A DNA stretch of 64,000 bases, taken from assembly GCF_022539315.1 (NCBI RefSeq), contig NC_066315.1, forward strand, positions 125,771,374 to 125,835,373, given 5' to 3'. Origin of the DNA: Serinus canaria (lineage: Eukaryota; Chordata; Aves; Passeriformes; Fringillidae). The notes beneath the pieces were generated by a model. That model was not told the origin of the DNA and did not search any database. It was given only the letters and a program-made list of their open reading frames with translations. Of the stretch, positions 26,701 through 39,113 are shown piece by piece. Made by a program: the position numbers and the translations under genes. Within the stretch, counting starts at the first letter, position 1. Every line of letters starts with the position of its first letter.

Positions 26701-29700
26701 CTTGCCCAGAAAAGGGAGGCCTTTCTTTTTCACCATTTACAGCCATTTTTCTGTGTCCCGGGGACTTCTAACTAAACAGAAGAAGAAAAGATTGGAAATG
26801 AGTGTGACAGCAAAACAGTAATTGTACTGAGTATAAATACAGAAGCTAAGAAGCTATGCAAAGATAAAAACTTGGCACACATGAATTTGGGCATAGAAAT
26901 TCTTCTGCCCTGATAGTTCCTTATATCAGTTTAAGCATGAATCAAATAACAGCAGTATTTATCAGCTTGTGGCAACTGAAACCAATAGTTACGTTGTATT
27001 GATTTTAACAAACATTTTCATTGCACAGCCTACTGTGTCCCCAAACCTTACAGCTGGCAGAGACATTTTAAGGGCATCTAATTTAAAGAATTCTGGAAGA
27101 AATTCTCTTGGGACAATACATTTATATGTCAGTGATATTGATATGGTTTATATGGTGTAAAACAATTACTTTTTCTTTAAAATTCAGGAATTCCTACCAA
27201 AAAATCTGATCTGTAAAAATATAATTTTTTTGGTGATCGTTGGAGAATCTTTAGTAAGTAGATTGCTTAACTTTTGGGTTTAATATTTATGTTAGGACAA
27301 GAAGAGTTCCTCTGTTTTTCATCTCTATACCCTATAATTTTTATCAAGTGTTTCTAGGATTGTCACTTTGCCAAAGTGATGGCAAAACAATAAAAAGGTA
27401 TGGATAACTGTAAATTGCATTTTCTCCTTAAATTTAGTGATATTCAGTTTTATTCTGGTTTTAAGACTATCAGGCATTCTCAAATGGATGTATCCAAAGA
27501 CAAAGCTCATTAATTTGACTGAATATAGAAATTGTTTCTAATATTCTGAGGCTCTTCAGTATACCTAATAGCTCAACAGCCAAGAGAAAAAAATCTTGAA
27601 ATTAATAATGTTTGTCATCTACTATGAAAATCAACAGTGCATCTCAATGTGTCAGATTTCATGCTTCAGTTTTATGCTTAAATTAGAATTTAATTATTCA
27701 AAAGTGCTCAAATTCTTCAACTCTGTGGCTAAGTTCCCAAGCAATTCCAAGGATTATTTAAACAAATTGAGCTCCTGAGTTTGAGACTTGCCCATGAGAA
27801 AAAACACCTGACTATTTTCAATTTGAAATCGGTATGTGGCATACATTCCGTTCAGGGGGCAGTAAAATCTGCCACTACACAAATAATTACAGACCTCTGG
27901 ACAAAGAAAGGAAAGGTTTTAATTTGATTAGCCTCCAACTGTATTCATTTAGCTCATCTGGGAACGATCCAGAAATAATTCTTCCAATGAAGGTCATAAT
28001 TCTTCTTTAATTGTTTCCACCTGGTACAGTACTGTCATCAATCCCCTGTTCTCCACCTTTCTGTACTTGGCTCCCAGCCCATCATTCACACCCTCCCTGT
28101 CTTCCCTTGCACTGTCATTAAGGAGCAAAGGAAAAGAGGTTTGGGTTGTTTTTGTTGTGACACATCACAGAACCTCCAGCTTGGTTTCCTCCTTTGCTGG
28201 ATGATTTCCCTGTGTTCAGTCCCTATTTCTGTTTACACCTCCTAAGAACTCCTGCCCTTTTTCTGCTCTATTCAGACATGCTGAGCTTTTCCTTATAGCC
28301 TGTCCCACACCCCAGGATGCTACAAAGTTGACTTTTCTAACTCTTCTTCTTTTCTGACCCTTTAATAGTCCTCTCTATAAATCACCCCCTGCTACCCCCT
28401 TAAAAACTCTCAAACAGTTAATAAAATCCTTTAGCAGACAAAAACCTTCACTAGCAAATTAATTTATGAACAAAACACTTAAGGATCACTAAGTTAGGCA
28501 TTCAAAGACACTCATCCTACAAAGTAAAAATCCCTGTACTTAGGCAAATTCTATTGCTTAGCATGCTAACCCAAGGCACGCCTCGTTGTGTTCCCAGGCA
28601 TCCTGAGGAGAAAAGGGAAACTGAAGGACCCTAAAGAAATTAACCTCAACAAAGGTGACCTCTTACTTCCCTTCCTAGCACATTGCTTTTATGATTGCAG
28701 TGACTTCATGGGGGGAGTCAGACTGTATACATGAAATCCGGAAGCGTTCTGTCACTGGTCATTTTTCTCTGAGAGACTTTTATCATATTTCCTCATTGGA
28801 ATGATCATGAAAGGAATTTTAATTTTGGAACATAAATGCAGTCAGCATACTAGCAAACATATACACTTTATAGTAAATATGTTGTGTTAGGCAGTAAGCA
28901 GTAAACATTTTTGAAGAAAACTTAATTTGTTTTCAATCAGACCAGACCAGATAAGAGTGATTATAATGGTGGTGAATATATTTATCCAGGAACACAGGCT
29001 TGCCTAGACAGGAAATTTTGTATTAGTGGTACAGAATTTCTCAGTTTATTGATTTATGTCTAAAAAAAATGAGAATATGTTCTATTGCTCTTGAGGTGGA
29101 TGACATGAGATTGAAGTAGGTATTTTAATATCCTGTTTAATGTCAAGTTAGAAAATTAGGTTCTTCCTCAACCTTTGAGTTTTAGTCATAAAAGACTGAT
29201 GGTTCAGGACCTCCCAGTGTTTTACCATATACCATCTATTCAAATGGAATGGGCTGACAGCCCTAGGCTGCAAAAATCTTTAGCTGTTTATGGGAAAAAT
29301 ATTTCCTGTCCATTGGATTGTGAAGTTAGCTCAATAATTTTGAATTAATTAATGTAAAGCTATTTGTAGATGTTTTTTAGATATGCTAAAGAAAGTGAGA
29401 GCCTGGGTAGCATTGTTAAAAAGATTTATCTGGTAAAATAGATTATATACAAAGAAAACTCATAAGGGAGAAAAGAGTCCTATCAAAAAGGACAACAAAA
29501 TTGAACAGGGAGCTTCATGTTTGGGAGAAATACATTGCCTTTCCCTTGCACCTAACACTATTGCTGAAGAGAAAATACTTATCTAGTCACATGAAAGGCC
29601 CTTCTTCTCTACCTATAATACTGAAGATAAAAAGGCTCGTATCACACATTTACAAAACAGAGATCTCACACTTCCTATTGCTTCAGCAAATGTGACATGC

Positions 29701-30511
29701 TATTACTTCAATAAAGCAGATTATCTTGTTACTTGTTTCTGAATCTTTTGCAAAACATTACCTGACAGGAAATTTGTTTAAGAGACTGAGCAATAATGAT
29801 TCTGTAATTTTTCTTCAGCATTCAATGCTTTCTGGAAACCATACTGCAGATCATCCTCCTAAAGACACCTTTGATGTCCATGAGTCTCAGCAAAGTGCTT
29901 CTATTAAAAGACTGCTTTTCAGTTCTGTTTGTTTATTTCAATTTGTTGTATATATACCACATTATCAGCTCAGAGCAAGAAGATGAATGGACATAAAGAC
30001 AAATTTGCAGTAAGAATTTTGTGGCAAAGACCTTTAGTATAGTATTGTGGTTTCAATGCAACCACAACACAATGACAAACATCCTTTGTAAATGACAGAT
30101 CTAATTGTAAAGTTAAAATTATAGTTCCATGAAAGAAACTCAAGTACTGAAGACACAGTATCTACACAGTATGTTGGCACGTGGCTGTATGCCCAACAAA
30201 ACCATTCCTATTATTCATGAATTGATTTACACCTTTTATCTTTCCATAACATGCAGTATTTATTTACCCTTACATTTTGAGGCATTACAGTTTCTGCTGA
30301 CATGGGTATTTTCTTGAAATAGAACATTACAGCATCCCCTGCTAGATGTTTAAGTCATGTGTATGTTTATTTTTAAATTTTTTTCTTGAACTTTCTAACT
30401 GTGAGCAGGCTGGGAATGTAGAGTCATGACGAATGAGAGTTTGCTTTATAAAAAAAAAAAAAGAGAAATGTAGACATTTGATGTAACACTGAAAAATTCA
30501 CAGCCTCCTAC

Positions 30512-30729
30512 CTTAAAAACAAACATTTCCCGGCGAAGAATAGCCAGAGTGTTGAAGTTCCCATCACAGATGTTAGGCTTGGCTCCGGGATAGGAAGGTT
30601 TGTCACCAGTGGGTGGCCGGGGGGGTTTAGGTTGCCTGTCATTCTTCCGTGGGTCTGCTGGAGGGACTGAACGATGTGGGGGCACTGTTGGCAGAGGTCT
30701 TGTTGGTGGTGGTATCCTGTCAGGTGGAC
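30512..30729 (-). CDS. MMP16: MMP16 exon 6: proline-rich hinge and start of hemopexin domain
   Basis: This exon is 218 nt, with acceptor TTTTTAAAG and donor GTAGG. It encodes the end of a split Gly codon and 72 residues. Residues 1-50 form the linker between catalytic and hemopexin domains, extremely rich in Pro and Arg ([19 protein letters not shown], later [15 protein letters not shown]). Residues 51-72 begin the hemopexin domain with [20 protein letters not shown], including the Cys that in the family closes the propeller by a disulfide with a Cys in the last blade. The hinge gives flexibility for handling substrates such as proMMP2 and matrix proteins. Compared with human MMP16 as I recall it, the linker has an extra Gln after NDR and reads GDKPSY where human has GRPSY. 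Entry phase is 1 and exit phase 0. Reading through the donor stays open for a short way, which has no significance. Confidence 0.96.
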
Positions 30730-33699
30730 CTTTAAAAATACAGCAGCTGGATGTAATACACAAACCCACTAAAGGAAACATACACAATAAAACCAGCTGT
30801 AAGCTGTACAAACCTGACAGTGAAAGGGGAATGAAAAAGTGACCTAACATACCTTTCTGCTGTTATTAAATCATTGAATCACAGAATCACAGAATATGCT
30901 GAGTTGGAAGGGACCCATTAGAATCACTGAGTCCAGCTCTTGGCCCTGCCCAGGACACCCCAAGAGTCACACTGTGTGCCTGAGATCATTGTCAAAATGC
31001 CTCTTGAACTCTGCCAGGCTGGTGCTATGACCATTTTCCTGGGGAGCCTGTTCCAGTTACAAACCAGGCAGTGGTTATAAAGGGTATAAAGAATGACTAC
31101 CAAAATCAAGGAAAATAATGAGTTATTATTATCTAAAATCTTCCCTTTTGAAACAACATTCCAATAAAACCTTCCAAGGATGATTAGGCCACCATCGCTT
31201 CAGATGATAAATAGTTCAAAGCAAATTATTTACCAACTGAGTAAGAGCTCTTGTAACAGAATCATTTCCTCTCGCACAAAAAAATGAAGAAGGATCTTGC
31301 TCCTTATAAGATCATCATCAGTCAATAGATTTTTCAATATATATTTTTAATCTATAGTCGTCAATTCAGACAGGCACATATGTAGCATACCTGTTACTTA
31401 CGACTGACCACATTTTTAGATCAAGTAATATCATATTCATTAAAGAAAGGACTGCTTTTTCCAGTGTCCCTTGGTATGGACAGCAGCTCTTAAAACTGGA
31501 CCTCAAATTCTAGGCATGTATACAACACACATACCCCATCAACCCCCTGCCATGATTTACATATTTTCTTCAAGTGAAAAACTAAAACTCTGTAGAGCAG
31601 TCTTAAAACATTTTTCCTCTTTTCAAGTGTATTATTTGTCAAAATACACTGAGTTTTATGAAATTTCTATCCCACTCATAGTTTTTCTACCTTCAAGTCA
31701 TCAGGCCATCCCAGAGAGATACTGATCACAACTCTAATGGCATACTGAATGACATTAAATAAGTGTACTGAAAGTGCCTGCCCCTCTCTACACATATCAG
31801 CAACATTTATTTTTCATGGGCAAAAAGATAAGAAGTTTCACTTATAGCTTCATGTCTGGAAACAAGATGAATGTTTTAATTTTTGCCCACTCTATTTAGG
31901 CCTCTCTCCAAATAATTTAAATAGATAATACACTTTGACTTTAAAAAAAAGAAATACTGTTTGCATGACCACGTTCAGAAACACTTTTGAATAGTAAGAC
32001 AACTCTAAAACTGCACAAATGACATTTGCATTTCTAAGAATTTTATGAAAAACCACATACTTTATAATAAAAAAAAGATGGATTATATACGGAAATCTTA
32101 AACTTGCCAAATGGTTGTCCTGCAATTTAATAAGGAATTTATTTCATTCACAATTTTAAGACTTGTGACATTTATAATTTATAGTTAATAACAGTATTTC
32201 AAGGAATATTGCAGACCGAAGTAATTATTTTAATAGGTGTGACATTTTTATTGAAGCATATGATTCTAGATCACATCTTGATTTTTAAGGGAGCAAAGGA
32301 ATCAGTTTGCAGTAGCTTGTGTTGGAAAGTTTTTAACCCCAAATCAAAGTTTTTTTATGCCATTTGGTGGTGATGTCAGATATTACTTCCCAGGGGTAAC
32401 ACATTTCTCCTAATGTATCGCCCACAGCTGTTCGAGCTTAGCAGCTAGTTTTCTGCAAAATATTCTTGTCTAGCCTTTAAGTCTAGACTACCAACTTATG
32501 AGGTCATGAGAAACAACCTTCCTTCCAGCTAATCACACAGGAAAAAAACCCAACCAACCAAACAAAACTTCATCAGCCAATCATTCTGAAATTGCTATTT
32601 ATGATTTACAAAAATATGTATCTGTGCTTTTGAATATGATATTTTAAAATTCTTGTTACTATTACACCACGGAGTCTGCAGATTTCTAGTTAGCAGTACA
32701 GTAATTCCACATAATCATAGCTGTCCTTTCTGGTAGGAAAGATAAAGAAGGAATGGCCCTCACAATATTCAACATAAAGACGACAAACTTTAAGCAAGAA
32801 AAACTGAAAGTACAGAATTTATTCCAGTGAAGATTCAATTAAGGAATATTAAGCAAGGCAATATCAAATTATATGCACTGGATAGAGAGCCTTAACATGG
32901 AGATACGACAGAATTTTCAATTCTAAAAATCAAATAAATCTTAAAGAAAAAGAAATTAAAACTATTTAACATATACTAACAGAATCAAAGTCATTAAAAC
33001 CAAAACTAAAGCAATGTCTTTGGCAGTTTAAGGGATAGTAATATGGGAGTTAGTATTACATTTCACCCATAATCACAATTATGTTATTGTTTTGAATTTA
33101 AAAAAAAATCAATTGCCTTAATGCAGAATTTATTTGCATCACATGCATTTTATATCAGGCCATAAAAAACCAAAACAAACATATTTTAAAGAAGTAGTCC
33201 CTTCTTTACCCTCTCTAGGTACTACAGCACTATTTTGAGATCAATTTGTTATATATATATCTCATAAGAAAGGGTATTTACAGGACCTCAGATTTTAAGG
33301 GAAATTTTCTGTATTATTACTGTTAAACTGAGAAGCAATCAATTCATCCACTTACATGAGCTTGGACACCTGTGTAAATAATCTCATTATACTTAAAGAC
33401 CTGCATTTCTTAATATTTTCATAGTTTGGAATAATTTTGCATTAATTTTCTTTATGTATTTTTAAGACATTTAAAATTACTATTCCAGATGAGTGCAGAT
33501 TTGAATATAAGTTTTGAACAGTGAGAAACAGAGTTAGAGGGTTCTCAAAATCTTTGGATGTTTTACTCATACGGAGACTCTGGCAAAACAACTGGTGAAG
33601 TGCATACTAATGAACCCTTTGGAGAGGTGATATGGCCAGGAGGACCTCAAGTTATTCTAAACCAAAAAACTGGTGCTGTCTGACGAGAACACAACATAC
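30730..33699 (-). other. MMP16: MMP16 intron 5 (2,970 bp)
   Basis: This is the shortest intron wholly inside the window. It contains one CR1 3' fragment close to its 3' (left) end, with the 3' terminus only about 140 bp from the exon 6 acceptor. The remainder is AT-rich with no recognisable element. Confidence 0.92.
30873..31100 (-). mobile_element. CR1 LINE 3'-end fragment
   Basis: The plus strand begins with the CR1 terminal 8-bp repeat in two copies (GAATCACAGAATCACAGAAT, 30876-30895). It continues with GCTGAGTTGGAAGGGACCC, CTTGGCCCTGCCCAGGACAC and GGGGAGCCTGTTCCAGTTAC, a good match to a reverse-complemented CR1 3' UTR. It is truncated near 31100. Same orientation as MMP16, and relatively well conserved. 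Confidence 0.92.
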
Positions 33700-33861
33700 C
33701 GTATATCTTCTGGATGCCCTGTAAATCGTCATTAGGTAGTTTGAAGTTGTCAGTTTCCATATATTGGTAAAATGGAGCCATGATTGCAGTGGGATCATTA
33801 GAGTGCTCCAAGCCCAGAGCATGTCCGAGTTCATGCACTGCAACCAAAAAGAGATCGTTTC
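33700..33861 (-). CDS. MMP16: MMP16 exon 5: catalytic zinc-binding helix and Met-turn
   Basis: This exon is 162 nt, with acceptor TCTTCACAG and donor GTATGT. After completing a Gly codon it encodes 53 residues starting [19 protein letters not shown]. The HExxHxxGxxH zinc signature is intact: three His ligands and the catalytic Glu. It is followed by [15 protein letters not shown], which holds the Met-turn (AIMAP), and by [13 protein letters not shown], which ends the catalytic domain. The reaction is zinc-dependent peptide hydrolysis at the plasma membrane. For MT3-MMP, known substrates include proMMP2 and matrix proteins such as type III collagen and fibronectin. Entry phase is 1 and exit phase 1. 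No substitution is seen at a catalytic residue. Confidence 0.97.
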
Positions 33862-34798
33862 CTGTGAAGAGAAGGAAAGAAAAGGACCTTTGAATCCACA
33901 AAGCTAGTAAAAAAATAACACACATGGAGGACTCTTGCAAGATGTTTTCACTGCATTTGAGTCTCACAGGGTAATGAGTAGTAATTAATAGATCATCAAG
34001 GATATCAAGGATAATGTGGCAGGAAAGGCAGATTTTTTTTTTCTAACAAGGAAACCATTATGCTATAATATATGGTACTCTTACAGTCATCATAAACATA
34101 AACCTTTCTTTAATTGATACATATGGTAAATGTAGGGTTCAAGTATCATAAATTATGCCTAGGCTTTTGTGAAATTTGTGACTTGAACTTGATGTTGCCA
34201 TGAACCCAACTAAAAATGCTTTCATCCAGACATAGTTCCAATAGGAAAATATCTTGTCTTTGTTTGGTAAACTTCACAAACTGAAGGCTACCTATTTAGG
34301 ATAAACCCCACAGAGAACTTAGTCATTCAAACACTTGTAATCAGATCCCTGCTGATTATATGTAGATGTTGTCAATTTCTGAATCACTGTAACTGAAATC
34401 CTAATGAGGAAAATAGATGTCCTAATATACTCCCCTGTGCAATTCCTTGTAATAACTGTAGTTTTATATTTAAGTTTTAGAACTTTTTAAATTTTTGTAG
34501 GACTAAAGAAAAACCCCAAAGCCACACACTCACATTATAGACAAGTTTAATGTTTTTTGTTCTTCTCAAAGTATCTTTAAATTTTTTACTACTGAGTATT
34601 AGGTAAAACTGGAAGATTTGGCAGTAGAATATGTCACTCTTCTAAAGCAAACACAAATAAAAGCCAATGGGATCTTTTCTATAAAAAAGTTTCAGAGCTT
34701 GACCTCTATGGTATTAATTATCTCTATTTTTGCACATCTAATATTTTGTTCTGCATATCTTTCTATGAGTCTTTCATACAGATTCTGTCGTATTTAAC

Positions 34799-35181
34799 TG
34801 TCACCGACATGTTTTATGAAAAATTCTTTCTTTAGGATTTTTCTCCTGAGAAGCTGAGAGGCTTCAAGAACAAAATGTAAACAATTCTTGTCTGCTGCTG
34901 TGGAATGCAACAGGTAGATCTGTGATTGGTCTTGTTTGGTTGTTTCTAGTTAAATGGCCAATCACGGTCCAGCTGTCCAGACTGTCTTGGTCAGAGAAAA
35001 ACCTTTGCTATTCATTCTTTTTCTATTCTTAGCAAGCCTTCTGATGAAATCTTTTCTTCTAGTCTTTTAGTATAGTTTTTATTACAATATATATCGTAAA
35101 ATAATAAATCAAGCCTTCTGAACATGGAGTCAACTTTTTCATCTCTTCCCTCATCCTAAGACCCCTGTGAACATCGTCACA
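34799..35181 (+). mobile_element. Solo LTR of an endogenous retrovirus
   Basis: The 383-bp segment begins TGTCACCGACATG and ends ATCGTCACA, with the TG...CA borders expected of an LTR. It is flanked by six-base candidate target duplications TTTAAC (34793-34798) and CTTAAC (35182-35187), one mismatch apart. A polyadenylation signal AATAAA lies at 35103-35108, followed about 75 bp later by the end, consistent with plus orientation. No internal gag/pol/env sequence or second LTR adjoins it, so it looks like the product of recombination between two LTRs. A 6-bp duplication suggests a class II (ERVK-like) origin. I recall near-identical sequences as abundant in songbird genomes but cannot give a reliable family name. 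It is antisense to MMP16. Confidence 0.85.
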
Positions 35182-37109
35182 CTTAACCTGTCACAAAATG
35201 AGACTTTGGAAAAGTGGTTTAGATCAGGAGGAAGATTCCAGTTGTCTGAAGAGGGTTGCATCCAGAATATTGCTCATTTCACCACCTAGGGATAAGAAGA
35301 ACCATTCTCCAGAAGTGTGATCCTTTCCCACTGACAAGAGAAGTACTTTAGATCAGCAGCCTCTGCTGACCATCTAATTTTTCTACGCTGAACTTGTGTG
35401 AAACTGGTGTCACCTATAGTAAGTAGTTTGTTGCTGAAAGTATAAATAATGAAAGGCTTATGCTCTGGCCTGATAGTCATATATTGGTTGGGAATATGAA
35501 AAAAAAAATGTTCAACCTTAATTTTTATCCTATAATCTGTAGATTCTTTAGGGATAGACAGTTATTTTCCACTGATGGAACTTGATCTGGAAGTACTTTT
35601 AAAATGTCAGTAGTAATAATATTGTTGCATCAGCAACAAAATTGCACATATATACATTATAGTACTTTGAGGACATAGTTGACAGTATTTCAATTTCTCA
35701 AGCATTTCCTCATGTTGACACAATAAAATAAACTTTATCCAAAGTATGTATGGAATAGGAAACACTAGATGCCTTCATGATGTATGAAGCCTTGTTGATG
35801 TCTGTGAAATAAATGTTTGAATGAAATAATGAAAACAGACGCAAGTAAAACTATATGCTTAGTTCACAGTCTTCTCATAACTTCTGATTCTTAATTTGAA
35901 AATATGACAACTAAATGTTCTTGATCTTCTATTAAACATAACTGTGCAAAAAAACCCACATATTTCAAAAATTAATGTGACATTATGTGCTTTTAGAAAT
36001 GAGCAGTTTATCGTATCATTTATAATTATGTGGTTTCCAGATGAAATGTTTTATGACAATATTTTTCTTGGATGCAGCTCTTTTTACAGCAAAGAAGAAT
36101 CTCAATGTGCTGTTTCAATAGTTTTGATAAGCCTGACTGTCCTGGTGACAAATGCTCTTGATATCTGAATCTGGCCTTCTATATGCAGACAAAACTGATC
36201 TTGACATCATCTCATATGAGTAATCCACAGCTTCTGTAGCTAACATCAGCATAGGAAGTAATGCACATAAGGAACTTCGTAAAAGTTTTCATTCTGCACT
36301 TGTAATGGAATAATTAATGTAATTTTAAATAATCATAGGTTTAAGATGGAAAGAGGAGCATGTTACTCTACTTGAGCTTTCATACTATGATGAAAAGTCT
36401 CACATTATTTTCAATTCTATTCTGAGTTTTGTGCAAGTTCTAAATTAGGCTTATTAGAAGGCAAAATTTCTTTCCCTGGTATTGAATATTTAAGAAGAAA
36501 CATGATTTTTCTTTTCAGATCTTCCGAAAGCAAATTTCTTTCCTATACCCATTCTTCCTCCATCATAACAAAGAATATTAACTCTTATGCTAAAAATGCA
36601 CTAACAAGTTGGCCACATTTTATTTACTATATTTTCAAATTGCTTTGAAATAAAAGTATTTATTCTACCACTGCCATTAGGCTTGTTACTGTCAGTATTT
36701 TGAGGCAGGAAGTCTGGGAAGTTAACTAGTTATAATTTCTAAAATTTCAAGAAACCTCAGGTAATCATAGTCTTGGAAGAGTCTATTACATCTACTTGTG
36801 CCATTGATGCAATACATGGAGAATCAATACATCCTTTGATTCTCAGTCCTTATTGAGTCCCCATACAAGTTTCCAGAAATTTCTACATTTTGTTCCATGT
36901 TGATCTAAAATAAGGAGAAATACATAGTAACAGGGAAATAAATAAAACTGACTTTCAGCTACTGGCATATCCTCTTTCCAGAATCACAGATAATGAGCAT
37001 ATGGTAGAGCACTTCTATAGCAGTACTAAATGACAGTGGGACCATGTCAGACAACAGATATTGTACCTGTTTCTCCTTTAATCTTTTGGATAGGGGAGAT
37101 TATGTAAAA

Positions 37110-37187
37110 AGAAAAAAAAAAACCAAAAAAACAAAACAAAACAGAACAAAAAAAAAAAAAACCCAACCAACCAAAAACCCCCAAACA
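37110..37187. repeat. A/C-only low-complexity tract
   Basis: About 75 bases are almost entirely A with CC or CCC interruptions (AACCAAAAAAACAAAAC, later CCCAACCAACCAAAAACCCC). Open frames across it encode only Lys/Thr/Pro/Gln-rich noise. Confidence 0.9.
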
Positions 37188-39096
37188 TTCCATTCAGTGT
37201 CTGACTGTCCCTCTGGATTTAGTCATTTCCACCTCATGCAACGCAACTTGTAGCCATCAGGGGAGCCATTAAGTGTGGCAAAGCCAGAACAGACCTTGAG
37301 CAAATGAATAAGGGGGAAGGGAGAAGGTCAGAGGAAAGAGCTGGGAGAATAATATTCTTGCCCGGGGTGACAATGATTTAACAGGGAACATATTTTCTAC
37401 TCGTAGCCAAATAGCCCCATTATTCATAACAATTTCCATCAAGAGTCATGATTGTCTCCAGGGCATCCTGAATTTGAACTGACCCAAATAACTTAGTGCA
37501 ATTGAAACTCAGGTTTAAACCAGTCCAAGATGAGCTGTCTGTGTTCAGTACAGGTAGGGCCTTATTACTATCTGAGTTTCCATCCTTTTTGCTTTGCATA
37601 CGATTAGATTTCTCTAATTAGGCAACAATTATTCAGTGCCTCTCTGCTTTAGGGAGCAGACTGCCCTGAGTACCTCAAAGTTACTGTAAAAAGCTCCTGA
37701 GAGTGCAGAAGGACAACCTTCTGTAAGCCTTGCTCTTTTTCTCAAGGCTGCACAGAAGTGTATTTGTAACTGCAAGGTCGATGGTAGGTAGCCCACCTTC
37801 AATTCCTTGGGCAGTGCTCAGAACAAGCTGAAGAAGTGTTAAAACAAGTGAGCATTCATATTCAGGCTAGCTTTGTTATCCTATCGATATTGGGGAGTTT
37901 TTACATTTTCAGTTGCCACCGTTGAAGAAGAGATTCCCAAATCATTTTTGTATTTCAGTATATATTATCCAAGTAGGACATATTTCAGTCCACACAGCAA
38001 AATGAAGCACCATCACAAAGTAGAACAAGTCATAACAGAGATAAAACCCATATGACTACAAAGATTTTTAAAGCAAATGTTGCCACTGAGGATATACAAT
38101 GGTGAGTATTCATTGTCATAGTCTCAGTTGCATCTTGTTGTATACCCACAGAGTAGTAGAAAAATATTGGAAAATATATTTCACAAGTCGAAAACTTGTG
38201 TGTCTCTATTCTTGTGTTCCCCATTAGTATGGAGATTTGGAGTAAAATGGCTGTAAGCTCAAAAAGTTTGTGATTGTTTTTTTATTTTATCCCAAGTTTG
38301 ATTTCACAAGGGAAGAAAAAAAAGATACCGTGTGTAAAGAACTAAGATAAAATTATTATTTTTATACTGACACTTTTCTCCAAGGCTATAAACTATTTTA
38401 GGCACTAAATCTGCCTGACTATAAAAACACTGCCCAAACTCCAGAATATAAATATGTATTGATATATCAAATATTCAACAGTCAGCAGTGTGGAGCATGT
38501 TGTACGGGGAAGCCTTTCCCTGTAGCTAATATATACACTATTTTTCACATCTACAAAAAACAAAGCTAATATGTTTGTCCATAGTAAGCTATTAAGAAAA
38601 CCTAGTTCTGAAGACAATAATTTCCATTTTAAATGGTGAGTTCAATTTATAAAAGCAATAACTTAATGGCTTAACATGCGACCTCAATTTTGAAGACTTC
38701 TGCATCCCAAGTAAAAGAAAAAGAAACCCTAGAAACTGAATTTCAAGTTACAAACAATTGTAAAAATACAAAGATATTTTATACATAGACATACACTTTT
38801 TCTTCCATAGACTATTTTATTTCATTTTCCATCATGCAGATAGATGTTTTCTAATTAAATTCACATCAAACTGAAATTTAAATCTGCACTTCTATTATAG
38901 TCCCATTAAACAAGACAATATCTCAAAGGCAAGCTTATGAATAAACAGAAATATTACACACACACAAAATACCCATTGCTTTCGGTTCGATGTATGAAGA
39001 ATTTTCATTATTCTGTTCCTTTGTACCACCTGATGCGTCCAAACAGCTGAAATGCTACAAACTGTAGAGTAAGAGTCGTACTTTACAGAGCATACA

Positions 39097-39113
39097 AAAA
39101 AAAAAAAAAAAAA
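39097..39113. repeat. Poly-A run
   Basis: About 17 to 18 consecutive A residues. No retroposon body was recognised next to it. Confidence 0.85.

Larger units (their letters stand above)
7956..30511 (-). other. MMP16: MMP16 intron 6 (about 22.6 kb)
   Basis: This intron lies between the exon 6 donor and exon 7 acceptor. It is AT-rich with no supported gene on either strand. It holds an (AT)n microsatellite, CR1 pieces near 14.9, 19.1, 19.8-20.5 and 23.7 kb, a cluster of short perfect inverted repeats at 16.9-18.6 kb and an 85-bp-period duplication at 18.5 kb. The open frame 12386-12766 (126 codons, plus) has no recognisable domain. Stretches not listed separately showed nothing I could identify. 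Confidence 0.9.

Noticed and set aside
33647..33699. Continuation of exon 5 past its donor (MLCSRQTAP...)
   Set aside because: The canonical donor GTATGT and the exact phase match to exon 6 show this is intron. The extra residues are not family-like.
37044..37253. 69-codon plus-strand frame with Lys-rich stretch
   Set aside because: Created by the A/C low-complexity tract at 37110-37187.
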